Positions 24,540 through 32,490 of a stretch of 64,000 nucleotides of DNA are shown one piece after another (positions within the stretch are counted from its first letter, which is position 1; each line of letters begins with the position of its first letter). The position numbers and the translations under genes were made by a program. The notes beneath the pieces were generated by a model. The model was given only the letters and a program-made list of their open reading frames with translations. It was not told where the DNA came from and did no database searches. The stretch is from Arcanobacterium pinnipediorum (GTDB lineage Bacteria > Actinomycetota > Actinomycetes > Actinomycetales > Actinomycetaceae): NCBI RefSeq assembly GCF_023973165.1, contig NZ_CP099547.1, positions 1,178,001 to 1,242,000 of the forward strand. Direction: 5' to 3'.

Positions 24540-25936
24540 GGCTCTTCGGATTTTGGCGGGGTTAGGGGATGTGAAAGTGGTGAAGATAGTTCATGCTTAG
24601 AGTGTGAGCAAAAAACCTGAAACTATCTTCACCAGTTCTGATCCTAACGTAATCGTGGCTCGTTTGCTGAGTTTAAAAGATGTTGTGCCTGTGGCTTATC
24701 ATCGTCACGGACCACACCAGTCAATCGAGATCGAGCAAGATCTTAACACCGTGGTGTGTCCTCGATGCAAGGTACGGGCACGAGTCAAGGATAGGCCACG
24801 AGTTCCTTATATCGATCTGCCCGTTTACGGACGCCCCATGGGTTTGATCTGGCGTAAACACCGCTGGTATTGTCCTAACCATCAATGCGATATGGGGTCA
24901 TGGACAAGCCAGGACAAACGCATTGCTAGTAGACACTGTCGGTTAACGACCAGGGCAGCTAAATGGGCGACCAGGCAAGTAGGAATGGGACGGACAATAA
25001 GTGAAGTCGCTGCCGAGCTGGGCTGTGATTGGCACACGATTAACCATACCGTGACCGTCTACGGGCAGGCCTTACTTGATGCTGATCGTAAACGTTTATC
25101 TCAAACTCCTGCAATCGGTCTTGACGAGACAAGTTTCGTTCGTTTGAACAAACGCCCTACCCAATATGTGACCACGCTATGCGATGTAGCCAACCACCAG
25201 ATCATTGATATTATTCCAAGCCGTAACTATGTTGAGGTTGCCCGTTTCCTTCACCGCTTCCCTACCTATTGGAAACAAGGAATCAGCTATGCCACACTCG
25301 ATATGAGCCCGGCCTACCGGGCTGTTTTCAACGTGGTCACACCACACGCTACCCAAGTCGCTGACCACTTCCACGTCATCACATTAGCTAACCGAGCCCT
25401 TGATCGTGTACGCCGGCGTGTTCAACAACAAACACTTGGACACCGCGGACGAAAAACCGACCCGCTCTACCGTATAAGACGCCAACTTGTCTACGGACAA
25501 GAAAAACTCACCGATAAAACACAACATCGGATCGAATCACTTTTACGCTTAGGAGACCCTCATGGTGAAGTCGCTATCGCTTACCGTGTCAAAGAACGCC
25601 TCCGAAATTTCTACGCTCAAGACAACATCACCACCGCTCAAACCATGCTTGATCAACTCATCAACCACACCAGCCAGGACTTCATGCCCCAAGAAATCCA
25701 ACAACTTAGCCGAACACTTAAAAACTGGTATCACCAGATCCTGGCCTACCACCACGCCCGCCTATCGAACTCGATCACCGAAGCCATGAACAACCTCATC
25801 AAACGCATCAAAAGAATCGGCTACGGATTTACCAACTTCACCAACTACCGCATCAGATGCCTCCTCTACGCAGGCAAACCCAACTGGCGACTCCTCAACA
25901 CAATCTTCCCCTAACCCCGCCAAAATCCGAAGAGCC
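24540..25936 (+). mobile_element. ISL3-family insertion sequence, complete (1397 bp)
   Basis: The 30-bp terminal inverted repeats are perfect (beginning GGCTCTTCGGATTTTGGCGG, 24540-24569 and 25907-25936). They are flanked by the 8-bp target duplication ACTAAACG (24532-24539 and 25937-25944), the size typical of ISL3. The transposase stop codon lies inside the right repeat. With intact ends, target duplication and transposase it looks young and potentially active. It interrupts a phage late regulator. Confidence 0.95.
24604..25914 (+). CDS. ISL3-family transposase
   Basis: 436 residues from GTG at 24604. The N-terminal ISL3 zinc finger (VVCPRCKVRARVKDRPR...RWYCPNHQC) is followed by a helix-turn-helix (GRTISEVAAELGCDWHTINH). 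The catalytic DDE region comes next: GLDETSF, LDMSPAYRAVF and the Glu in ITEAMNNLIKRIKRIGYGF. No frameshift or stop is seen. It is closely related to, but clearly distinct from, the transposase at 29926-31236, so the two elements are different members of one family, not recent copies. Confidence 0.95.
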   Translation: MSKKPETIFTSSDPNVIVARLLSLKDVVPVAYHRHGPHQSIEIEQDLNTVVCPRCKVRARVKDRPRVPYIDLPVYGRPMGLIWRKHRWYCPNHQCDMGSWTSQDKRIASRHCRLTTRAAKWATRQVGMGRTISEVAAELGCDWHTINHTVTVYGQALLDADRKRLSQTPAIGLDETSFVRLNKRPTQYVTTLCDVANHQIIDIIPSRNYVEVARFLHRFPTYWKQGISYATLDMSPAYRAVFNVVTPHATQVADHFHVITLANRALDRVRRRVQQQTLGHRGRKTDPLYRIRRQLVYGQEKLTDKTQHRIESLLRLGDPHGEVAIAYRVKERLRNFYAQDNITTAQTMLDQLINHTSQDFMPQEIQQLSRTLKNWYHQILAYHHARLSNSITEAMNNLIKRIKRIGYGFTNFTNYRIRCLLYAGKPNWRLLNTIFP

Positions 25937-26136
25937 ACTAAACGGTCGTCCTCGGAGATGATTTCCTATGCTGGGAGGAACCAGTCCATGTATTGACGCG
26001 CCTCCACATATCGTGCCTTGTAGGTATCGATGCGTTCGATCGTGGCCATGATCCTGTTCTCGCTTGCGTGGAGATCGCCTGATAGCGGCGTGCCGTCTAT
26101 TCTTGGGGACGCTGGGCTGGCCACTGAACTAACTGA

Positions 26137-26514
26137 AACATTCATTTTATCGACTGGTTTCTTTGGACTTCAGTGTTCTGAGAAATCATTTGACTACATT
26201 TCCATCAAGATCTTGTACCCCGATTTGAAATCCTAAAGAACTACCCAAGCGCCGCAACTCAACAAACTGTTAGTAACGCTGATATCGCAAACTTCATGAT
26301 CACGATTACAGATGAAAATATTCGAACGTTTTCCAAACTGACATCCGACATGTTCAAGATGTTGAATGCCAACGCACTTGAAAAACGGAAATTGATCGAA
26401 CTGCGCGATTGGCTTCATCCACTATTGATGTATGGGCAGGCAGTTATCAGGGTCTACGCTTTTATCGGATCTGCGCCAGTGATTCTTCCTAGAACAAATC
26501 AGGAAACCTTTTGA
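26137..26514 (+). pseudogene. Remnant of a type I restriction specificity subunit (hsdS C-terminus)
   Basis: The frame is open from 26137 without a start codon at its head and ends at TGA (26514). The last part reads NADIANFMITITDENIRTF, then ALEKRKLIELRDWLHPLLMY and GQAVI. This is the conserved end of HsdS, where a helix joins to LRDWLLPMLMNGQ-type motifs. The upstream part (FGLQCSEKSFDYISIKILYP) lacks a clear domain. No hsdM or hsdR is nearby. It probably marks a lost restriction system next to the prophage. The bases 26515-26705 contain no gene I can support. Confidence 0.55.
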
Positions 26515-26705
26515 CGCCCTCGGGCACTCAGGCCGTCCGGCCGCCCTCCAAGGATTCAGATCGGCCCTAACCGCGCCTCCCCAACGAGCACTGCACCCAC
26601 CGGAAAAACAGAAAACCGCTTGAAAGCCGCGTAGTTCCAAAGAAAACACGACCCTCAAGGGGTTTATCCCGCGCCCAAATTTATGTATCAAAATGAGCGT
26701 CTTAA

Positions 26706-26781
26706 TGGTGGAGCATAGGGGATTCGAACCCCTGACCTTTTCATTGCGAACGAAACGCGCTACCAACTGCGCCAATGCCCC
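26706..26781 (-). tRNA. tRNA-Ala (anticodon CGC)
   Basis: A full 76-base cloverleaf including CCA. The acceptor GGGGCAT pairs with ATGCTCC, the D arm is GCGCAGTTGGTAGCGC, the anticodon loop TTCGCAA gives CGC, and the T arm has GGTTCGAATCCCC. It reads GCG alanine codons. Confidence 0.95.
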
Positions 26782-26855
26782 GTAACACAGACATATTACC
26801 AAGTTTTTGTGGATATATAAAATTTCGAGCCAATCATATATGAGAACATGAGTAC

Positions 26856-27590
26856 ATGAATCGAACGCTAGGCAAAAGAACGGTACAGGCATTGATCTGC
26901 ATATTGTTCGGCTGGCTCACTATTCCGGGCATAGGGCCAGATATCTTCACACTTGAAGAAAATCTTGGATGGAAAGTTGGTCCAGATCAGTGGCGTGGCC
27001 CGCTGTCCGTTGAACCAGATTACCGCATCACCGATCAAGAATTAGCCACCTTGATCGAGGCTATCTCCACACGTTCAACTACACCAATTCCCGAATATAA
27101 TCGCACCGAATTCGGACCGGCATGGTCCGACGTCGATCACAACGGTTGCGATACCCGCAACGATGTTCTTGCTCGCGATCTTGACGACGTCGAATTCAAG
27201 CCTGGAACCCATAATTGCATCGTTATGCGCGGAGATTTTATCGAACCCTATACCGGGCTACATACATCATTTCAGCGTGGCCAACATACTTCCACACTTA
27301 TTCAAATTGACCACGTCGTTGCGCTCGCCGATGCCTGGCGATCTGGGGCATGGTCGTGGCCAGCACATAAACGCGAACAGTTCGCAAATGACCCGTTAAA
27401 CCTACTTGCCGTCGACTGCGATCAAAACCAGGACAAAGGTTCGGCAAATGCTGCTCAATGGCTTCCCGAAAATAGGAGTTTTCACTGTAGCTACGTAACT
27501 CAGCAGTTACGCGTAAAAGCTAAATGGGGATTATCGATGACGCAACGCGAACGATTAACTATCGAACGAATTCTCTCTAGGTGTGGCTGA
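26856..27590 (+). CDS. Secreted HNH-type nuclease (DUF1524/GmrSD C-terminal type)
   Basis: 244 residues. The N-terminal LICILFGWLTIPGIG is a hydrophobic segment that looks like a signal peptide or anchor. The nuclease core follows: DVDHNGCDTRNDVLARDL, IQIDHVVALADAWRSGAWSW (the DHV active site) and NQDKGSANAAQWLP, as in the family of DUF1524-containing actinobacterial secreted proteins. It begins 75 bases after the tRNA, on the opposite strand. The ribosome binding site is weak. It probably cuts extracellular DNA, for nutrition or competition. It is convergent with the LssY_C gene. Confidence 0.87.
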   Translation: MNRTLGKRTVQALICILFGWLTIPGIGPDIFTLEENLGWKVGPDQWRGPLSVEPDYRITDQELATLIEAISTRSTTPIPEYNRTEFGPAWSDVDHNGCDTRNDVLARDLDDVEFKPGTHNCIVMRGDFIEPYTGLHTSFQRGQHTSTLIQIDHVVALADAWRSGAWSWPAHKREQFANDPLNLLAVDCDQNQDKGSANAAQWLPENRSFHCSYVTQQLRVKAKWGLSMTQRERLTIERILSRCG

Positions 27591-27612
27591 GCCTGCCGGA
27601 ACTGAGCCACAC
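27581..27612. terminator. Possible shared hairpin between convergent genes
   Basis: GTGTGGCT pairs with AGCCACAC across a 16-base loop, between the stop codons of the DUF1524 gene (plus) and the LssY_C gene (minus). There is no T tract on either side, so the call is tentative. Confidence 0.45.
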
Positions 27613-27628
27613 CCGACCAGATAAAAAG

Positions 27629-28975
27629 TTACTTTCCGCGAGTAACATCTCCACGGCGCCGAATAGAGTAGACCCATTCGCGTACTGAAGGCGCAGAGAA
27701 AACCAACACTAGTAAAACGGACATTCCTGCTTCGATATACAATGGATAATTAGTGGTTTGATTCCCCCACAATAAAATCATTTCGCCAGTCGCAGCGAGC
27801 GAAGCAATGATCAGGAATACTAGTCGTGGCCACCGGTACTGCCGAATTGTTAAGACCAACAAAACAAAACACATGACGACGACGATGATTGCAGAAATAG
27901 CAAGCACTGCTCCCTCACTCAGGCCACCTTGCGGCAACGACCAGGTTTCGACAGCAAATAGTGCCAATAACGACACACATAGTTGCAACACCAACAAAAG
28001 GCCAACGAACATCAATGATTTCGGCGGCAATTTCTCATTCAAGAACTCATTGCTCGTATCAAGGTCAAGATAATCAGCTTGATCGAGATCAATACCTGCC
28101 GCCACTGCCCTGCTATGTGCACCGCTCACATCAAGAACCGGCATATCGCCGTCAGTCATCACTGAGTCACCGCCGCCATTTTGATCATGGAACGGAGTGG
28201 AGAAATTTTCAATAACTGATACGCCTGCGTCTTTATCGTGATATCGCACTGTGTCGATGACGTAATCACGTTCCGCATCCACATCCGCATCAATTTTATG
28301 GGTGATTTGTAACGTCATTGTTGACAGTCCAACGGCACGGTCATACGTTCCAGCAGCTAACCAATCTACGCTTCGGCCACCGGGCAACTTCCAACCATCA
28401 GGCACTTTCCAAAACCGAATGTGGTGACGCTGAGCCGCGTTTCCATCGACCTCTTGTTGGTAAGCGAAATCATGGCGATTGCCAAACAAGAAAAGATCCG
28501 AGACCGGTGCAGCTGGATAAGACTTGCGGGTAATCGAAGAGCGCACAATGCCCAGCGAGGAGCGTAACGTAATCTCATCCGCTTGAATCCATCCAGCCCG
28601 GCGCATTGCGGCATGAATATCATCGGCCGAACCATTTACGGCAAGATTTACCGGGTCTCCCAGCAAGCCATCGGCAGTTTTAGTCCGCGCCATAAAGTAG
28701 TCTGGCAAATACCAGGTAGTAAACATCTGGTGGAGCCGAGGTAACGCAAAATAAGTTAATAGAAGCCAGAAAACGATCAACGATACAACAGCTTGCCAAC
28801 TAAAGGTCAGCCCAGAAAGAAACAGAAGAAGGACGAACCAGAAAGTCAAAAATAATCCATAAGCAGCAAACGCACTGTCAACGAAACTGTAGAGTCGTTT
28901 GCGCGTTATAGTCTTTACTGGTTGTCGAGCCTGATAAACCGGTGGTTTATGCGGTTGTAGATAGTCTTTGGCCAT
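27629..28975 (-). CDS. Membrane protein with LssY C-terminal domain
   Basis: 448 residues. Two hydrophobic helices lie near the N-terminus (LFLTFWFVLLLFLSGLTF and VVSLIVFWLLLTYFALP). A soluble domain follows at ~95-300, with GDPVNLAVNGSADDIHAAMR, ITLRSSLGIVRSSITRKSYP and FAYQQEVDGNAAQRHHIRFW, which match the LssY_C domain. Four more helices are near the C-terminus, ending in a basic tail. LssY_C is found beside PAP2-type phosphatases; here it stands alone in a membrane frame. The catalytic role is unknown. It converges with the DUF1524 gene. Confidence 0.75.
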   Translation of the reverse strand: MAKDYLQPHKPPVYQARQPVKTITRKRLYSFVDSAFAAYGLFLTFWFVLLLFLSGLTFSWQAVVSLIVFWLLLTYFALPRLHQMFTTWYLPDYFMARTKTADGLLGDPVNLAVNGSADDIHAAMRRAGWIQADEITLRSSLGIVRSSITRKSYPAAPVSDLFLFGNRHDFAYQQEVDGNAAQRHHIRFWKVPDGWKLPGGRSVDWLAAGTYDRAVGLSTMTLQITHKIDADVDAERDYVIDTVRYHDKDAGVSVIENFSTPFHDQNGGGDSVMTDGDMPVLDVSGAHSRAVAAGIDLDQADYLDLDTSNEFLNEKLPPKSLMFVGLLLVLQLCVSLLALFAVETWSLPQGGLSEGAVLAISAIIVVVMCFVLLVLTIRQYRWPRLVFLIIASLAATGEMILLWGNQTTNYPLYIEAGMSVLLVLVFSAPSVREWVYSIRRRGDVTRGK

Positions 28976-29115
28976 GCTGACTCCTAAAGATAATTACAAA
29001 ATTAATTATCGACGATCTACTTCTGCATTAAGAACCGAACCGATAATATTTCTCCTCATCCTACCAGTTACCCCCTCCATATTTTCCCAAATCAGGAGAT
29101 TCATTAGGTAAAACC

Positions 29116-29144
29116 GACTCTTAGTGTTTTAGCAGGGTTAGAGG
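29116..29144 (+). repeat. Solo decayed ISL3-type terminal repeat
   Basis: The 29 bases starting GACTCTTAGTGTTTTAGCAG align to the left ends of both complete ISL3 elements, agreeing at about 22 of 29 positions with the one at 24540. No matching right end or transposase follows, so it is a relic. Confidence 0.5.
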
Positions 29145-29565
29145 AAGACATTGCTGCGGACTCGCCAGTTGAGTTGGCGGTGTGAGGTAGTGAGCGGGTG
29201 TAGTAGTTAGCCGGAATGGTAGTTCTCAGCCTCTGGGGTTGCGGTGCTTAACCTGGATTCTTCTTTCTGCTCCATGGGAGGATAGCAACCTATTCTCCTT
29301 ACCTTTCTTCTCCTTGCCAGCTCTGAGCATATCGTCCAAACACCCGGTTATCCTAGCTACTACCCGATAGACACTGTTTCCCCCCTGCCAACCAACCGGC
29401 AACGACCCATAACTACTGTTTTTATGCTGACCACGCCACAAACAGCATTTATCCCGCCTGCCTACCCTCAGCAATCTAGTTAAATAACCATATCCAGCCA
29501 ACTAAACCAGATTTTATACTGAAATGTCGGTTTTCTAGGGTTGGTGATGAGGTTTGCCTGTTTCA

Positions 29566-29627
29566 AAACCGGGGTATTTGGGGCGATGTCCCCGTATATG
29601 AGGACATCGCCCCAAATACCCCGGTTT
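29566..29627. repeat. Perfect 26-bp inverted repeat with 10-base loop
   Basis: AAACCGGGGTATTTGGGGCG with six more bases (29566-29591) is exactly complemented at 29602-29627 around the loop CCGTATATGA. There is no T tract. Such length without mismatch is unusual and could be a strong terminator, a transposon end pair, or a hairpin-forming replication or recombination site. Confidence 0.85.
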
Positions 29628-29861
29628 CGGCACAACTTATAGTCTTATCCAGGCCGAAGCCATGCCAGATGGTAGATGAAATGGGATATGGAAGGATCGG
29701 CCGGTGGTTGAAGCTGGATTTGGAGGGATTGACTGGTAGTTGTAATGAGGTTTATTGATAAGACTCGCAAAAGTAACCGTTGACCTGGTATGAGATAGCT
29801 ATTTCAACATCACGACCCGCTATACTAAACATACTTCCGAGTTAGAAGCAGCGGCATTTTC

Positions 29862-31493
29862 GGCTCTTCGCGTTTTAGCGGGGTGTGGAGATGCAGAAGT
29901 GGTGAAGGTAGTTCATGCTTAGAGTGTGAATCAAAAACTTGAACGTACCTTCACCGCTTATGATCCTACCGTAATTCTTGCTCGGCTTGTGAGTTTGAAA
30001 GATATTCGCGTCTTGGCGTATCACCGTCATGGCTCTCAACAGGAAATCGAAATTGAACAAGTCCTTAAGAGACCAACATGCCCACGTTGTGAAAGTCTTG
30101 CACGCGTTAAAGAAAGGCCAAGAGTACGGTATATAGATTTACCTGTCTATGGTCGGTCTATGAGCTTGTTATGGCGTAAGCACCGCTGGTATTGTCCAAA
30201 CGTTGCATGTGATGTTGGTTCATGGACAAGTCAAGATAAACGTATTGCTGCTCAACGTTGCCAGATGACTACCAGGGCAGCTAAATGGGCGACCCAGCAA
30301 GTAGGCATGGGACGAACAATTAGCGAAGTCGCAGCTGAACTTGGTTGTTCTTGGCACACAGTCAATGATGCAGTAACTATGTATGGTCAAGTGTTACTAC
30401 AAGCAGACCGTAAGCGTTTAAACAAGACTCACGCAATCGGGCTTGATGAAACAAGTTTCGTTCGCATACAAGGACACCGCACAAGTTATGTCACTACGGT
30501 ATGTGACGTCGAGCATCATCAAATCATTGATATTATCCCAAGCTGTAACTACATAGACGTAGCCCGCTATTTAAAAGACCAGCCCAACGCTTGGAAAGCA
30601 CGAATCCGCTATGCCACTTTAGACATGAGCCCAACATACCGTGCTGTGTATAACGTGGTATTACCCCAGGCAACTCAAATAGCTGATCATTTCCATGTGA
30701 TTACGTTAGCCAATCGTGTGTTAGATACTGTACGTAGACGCGTACAAAATCAGACCTTGGGACACCGTGGGCATAAAAAAGATCCTTTATACAAGATTCG
30801 GCGTTTACTGACATATGGTAGTGAAAAACTACTGCCAGCAATGGTCCAGCGTCTAGAAAGCATGCTTGTGTTAGGAGATCCTCACGCTGAAGTAGCGATT
30901 GCGTATCGGATAAAAGAACGCTTACGAGAGTTTTATCAGCAAACAGATCTTGGTGTTGCGACCACCATGCTTGCAGAATTGATACAAACATGCCTGGATG
31001 TGGCTATGCCCCCAGAAATTCAGCAGCTAGGACGCACGCTACAACGATGGCAGCTTCAAATCTTGGCGTATCATCAAACGCATCTTTCTAATTCCATCAC
31101 CGAGGCGTTAAACAATCTCATCAAACGTATTAAACGTATCGGATTTGGGTTCACGAATTTCAACAACTATCGCATTCGTGCATTACTGTATGCCGGTAAA
31201 CCTAACTGGAGACTGCTGCATAATATCTTCGTGTAACCTGTTTACCAGTGAGAAGATCACAAGGCATTTTCTATCATCGAGTGTTGCTCGCACTAACACC
31301 AACGGGTTAACAAAGACAATGTATGTTGCTTACTTTTATATAGTTATTCCGGGCCACTAAAAATCTCATCACCACCACATTAACGCCAACGAAAACACAG
31401 CTGCTAACTTTAAAATCACTACACCAGCACCTGATACTAGGCCAGTAAACCCACCGAGTAACAACGTTTCACCCCGCTAAAACGCGAAGAGCC
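29862..31493 (+). mobile_element. ISL3-family insertion sequence, complete (1632 bp)
   Basis: Terminal repeats begin GGCTCTTCGCGTTTTAGCGG (24 bp perfect). They are flanked by the 8-bp duplication GCATTTTC (29854-29861 and 31494-31501). The element is about 235 bp longer than the one at 24540 because of a non-coding tail at 31237-31470 between transposase and right end. The tail shows no gene I can support. Confidence 0.95.
29926..31236 (+). CDS. ISL3-family transposase
   Basis: 436 residues from GTG at 29926. It keeps the zinc finger (CPRCESLARVKERPR...RWYCPNVACD), the helix-turn-helix GRTISEVAAELGCSWHTVND, and the catalytic segments GLDETSF, LDMSPTYRAVY and ITEALNNLIKRIKRIGFGF. The bases just before the start (GTTCATGCTTAGAGTGTGA) are shared with the other element, so promoter and start are conserved between them. 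It appears intact. Confidence 0.95.
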   Translation: MNQKLERTFTAYDPTVILARLVSLKDIRVLAYHRHGSQQEIEIEQVLKRPTCPRCESLARVKERPRVRYIDLPVYGRSMSLLWRKHRWYCPNVACDVGSWTSQDKRIAAQRCQMTTRAAKWATQQVGMGRTISEVAAELGCSWHTVNDAVTMYGQVLLQADRKRLNKTHAIGLDETSFVRIQGHRTSYVTTVCDVEHHQIIDIIPSCNYIDVARYLKDQPNAWKARIRYATLDMSPTYRAVYNVVLPQATQIADHFHVITLANRVLDTVRRRVQNQTLGHRGHKKDPLYKIRRLLTYGSEKLLPAMVQRLESMLVLGDPHAEVAIAYRIKERLREFYQQTDLGVATTMLAELIQTCLDVAMPPEIQQLGRTLQRWQLQILAYHQTHLSNSITEALNNLIKRIKRIGFGFTNFNNYRIRALLYAGKPNWRLLHNIFV

Positions 31494-31645
31494 GCATTTT
31501 CCCAATCACGCGCACTAAGATCTGAAACGCCAATAAGATGCGAAGCACCGATAAAACGCAACGCGATACCAAGACCCGAAGCACCACAAAGCCATCCGAT
31601 TGATCTGTAGCCACCCAGGTACAGGAACGAACACATAAAACAAAT

Positions 31646-31669
31646 GCCGACCAAGCAAACTTGGTCGGC
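31646..31669 (-). terminator. Terminator of tRNA-Ala (GGC)
   Basis: GCCGACCAAG and its exact complement around a 4-base loop, just past the 3' end of the tRNA on the minus strand and followed by ATTTGTTTT. Confidence 0.9.
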
Positions 31670-31674
31670 TTTAT

Positions 31675-31750
31675 TGGTGGAGCATAGGGGATTCGAACCC
31701 CTGACCTCTTCCATGCCATGGAAGCGCGCTACCAACTGCGCCAATGCCCC
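31675..31750 (-). tRNA. tRNA-Ala (anticodon GGC)
   Basis: A 76-base cloverleaf with encoded CCA. The anticodon stem CTTCC/GGAAG holds the loop ATGGCAT, giving GGC for GCC/GCU alanine codons. The acceptor, D and T arms are nearly identical to the tRNA-Ala at 26706. Confidence 0.95.
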
Positions 31751-31824
31751 GAAGAACGAATTTAATCTTAGCCAGTTATGCTACAAAATGCCAACTAGCA
31801 CGTTACACTAAGGCGTGAAACAAA

Positions 31825-32481
31825 TCACTGCGAACTTGACACCAGTGTTCCTGCGCTGAATTTCCACCTATTCCACGATTTCACCCGATACTGCGGGTGA
31901 GAATTCGGCCGGATAACAAGCTCTGCCCAATGGCAATTATCAGGGCCGTGGAGCATAGTCCACTCGGAAGGGTTTTGCCCCATCAACTTCGTAACCCCAT
32001 TAACTATCGCTGAGCCATGGGAGACGAAAAGGAGAATATGGTCTTCGTCGTCGGCTTGGGCCCACTGCACATATTCTTCGATCGCCTGTGCCACACTTAG
32101 CCCATTGGCGTCCCTGGTCTGGACGCCGGCAACATCTGGCTCAATACCTGCTCGCCATTTCTCCCATGCTTGCGGATATGCAGCGTGAATCTCGGCGGAG
32201 GTCATTCCTTCCCACATGCCGTATCCGCGTTCTCGCAATCGCTGATCTGTTTCGACCGCCAATCCAGTTATATCCCCGACAGCTTGCGCAGTTGATAGCG
32301 CACGTTGCAAGTCTGAGGAGATAATTCGGGTGATAGCAAAAGAATTTAATTCGCGCGCAACTTGCCGTGCTTGTTCGAAACCGACGTCGTTAAGCGGAGT
32401 ATCTTGAGTACCTTGGATACGTAGCTGTGCATTGTTGGCGGTTTGGCCATGGCGCAAAAGCAGGATTCGGTTAACCCCCAC
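31825..32481 (-). CDS. Histidine phosphatase family protein (phosphoglycerate mutase-like)
   Basis: 218 residues with the catalytic LLRHGQTANN near the N-terminus, the phosphate-pocket SSDLQRALSTAQ, the general acid region RLRERGYGMWEG, and the second His in FVSHGSAI. The family covers many phosphatases. In actinobacteria the member that follows rsfS is often annotated as an acid phosphatase or glucosyl-3-phosphoglycerate phosphatase, but the substrate here is not known. It is last in the operon nadD, acidic protein, rsfS, phosphatase, 9 bases after rsfS. Confidence 0.88.
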   Translation of the reverse strand: MGVNRILLLRHGQTANNAQLRIQGTQDTPLNDVGFEQARQVARELNSFAITRIISSDLQRALSTAQAVGDITGLAVETDQRLRERGYGMWEGMTSAEIHAAYPQAWEKWRAGIEPDVAGVQTRDANGLSVAQAIEEYVQWAQADDEDHILLFVSHGSAIVNGVTKLMGQNPSEWTMLHGPDNCHWAELVIRPNSHPQYRVKSWNRWKFSAGTLVSSSQ

Positions 32482-32490
32482 GCTACGGCC

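Larger units (their letters stand above)
24384..26049 (-). pseudogene. RinA/ArpU-like late regulator, split by ISL3 element and carrying an amber codon
   Basis: Removing the insertion and one 8-bp target copy joins two halves in frame. The N-terminal half reads MATIERIDTYKARYVEARQY then MDWFLPA, a TAG at 25966-25968, then EIISEDDRLVLEAF. The C-terminal half on the other side continues FFGEGTQEDAVQQICNHLYV, then STAY-like TTAYQKKPRALARLATALYG and stops at 24384. The helix pair EDAVQQICNHL...TAYQKKPRALARLA is the sigma-4-like layout of phage late-gene activators that precede HNH/terminase genes. A Trp-to-amber change (TGG to TAG) would explain the stop. It is dead twice over. Confidence 0.65.
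28976..29861. other. 886-base gene-free stretch with relic ISL3 end and long palindrome
   Basis: No convincing coding frame is present: the only long frame (29226-29501, minus) has no family features. It contains a decayed ISL3 end at 29116-29144, a small hairpin (CGCCA...TGGCG near 29161), the 62-base palindrome at 29566-29627, and a G/T-rich tract at 29690-29750. It probably is a graveyard of mobile elements. Confidence 0.6.
29820..31636 (-). pseudogene. Possible 58-residue protein interrupted by the second ISL3 element
   Basis: Deleting the element and one target copy leaves a complete frame (ATG at 31636, stop TAG at 29820). It encodes MCSFLYLGGYRSIGWLCGAS, GLGIALRFIGASHLIGVSDL and a polar tail ending EVCLV. 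The hydrophobic middle suggests a membrane segment. The ATG lies just past the terminator of the tRNA gene and lacks a good ribosome binding site, so it may be only a fragment of a longer lost gene. Confidence 0.25.

Noticed and set aside
15179-26049. Amber (TAG) recoding in the prophage, since three phage frames continue past TAG
   Set aside because: Intact phage genes here (TerS) and the end of metK themselves use TAG as their terminal stop, and metK also has a TAA stop and a frameshift, so random decay is the simpler reading.
15179-26705. Complete inducible prophage
   Set aside because: No integrase, repressor, capsid, tail or lysis genes are visible, portal and the late regulator are broken, and metK is dead.
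26422-26892. Minus-strand 156-codon frame ending in ALAQLVARFVRNEKVRGS
   Set aside because: This is a translation of the tRNA-Ala gene and its flank; the same false peptide appears at the other tRNA (31469-31744).
29226-29501. 91-codon minus-strand frame in the gene-free stretch
   Set aside because: Composition is Arg/Gly/Cys-rich with no domain-like pattern and no ribosome binding site, and it lies amid mobile-element debris.
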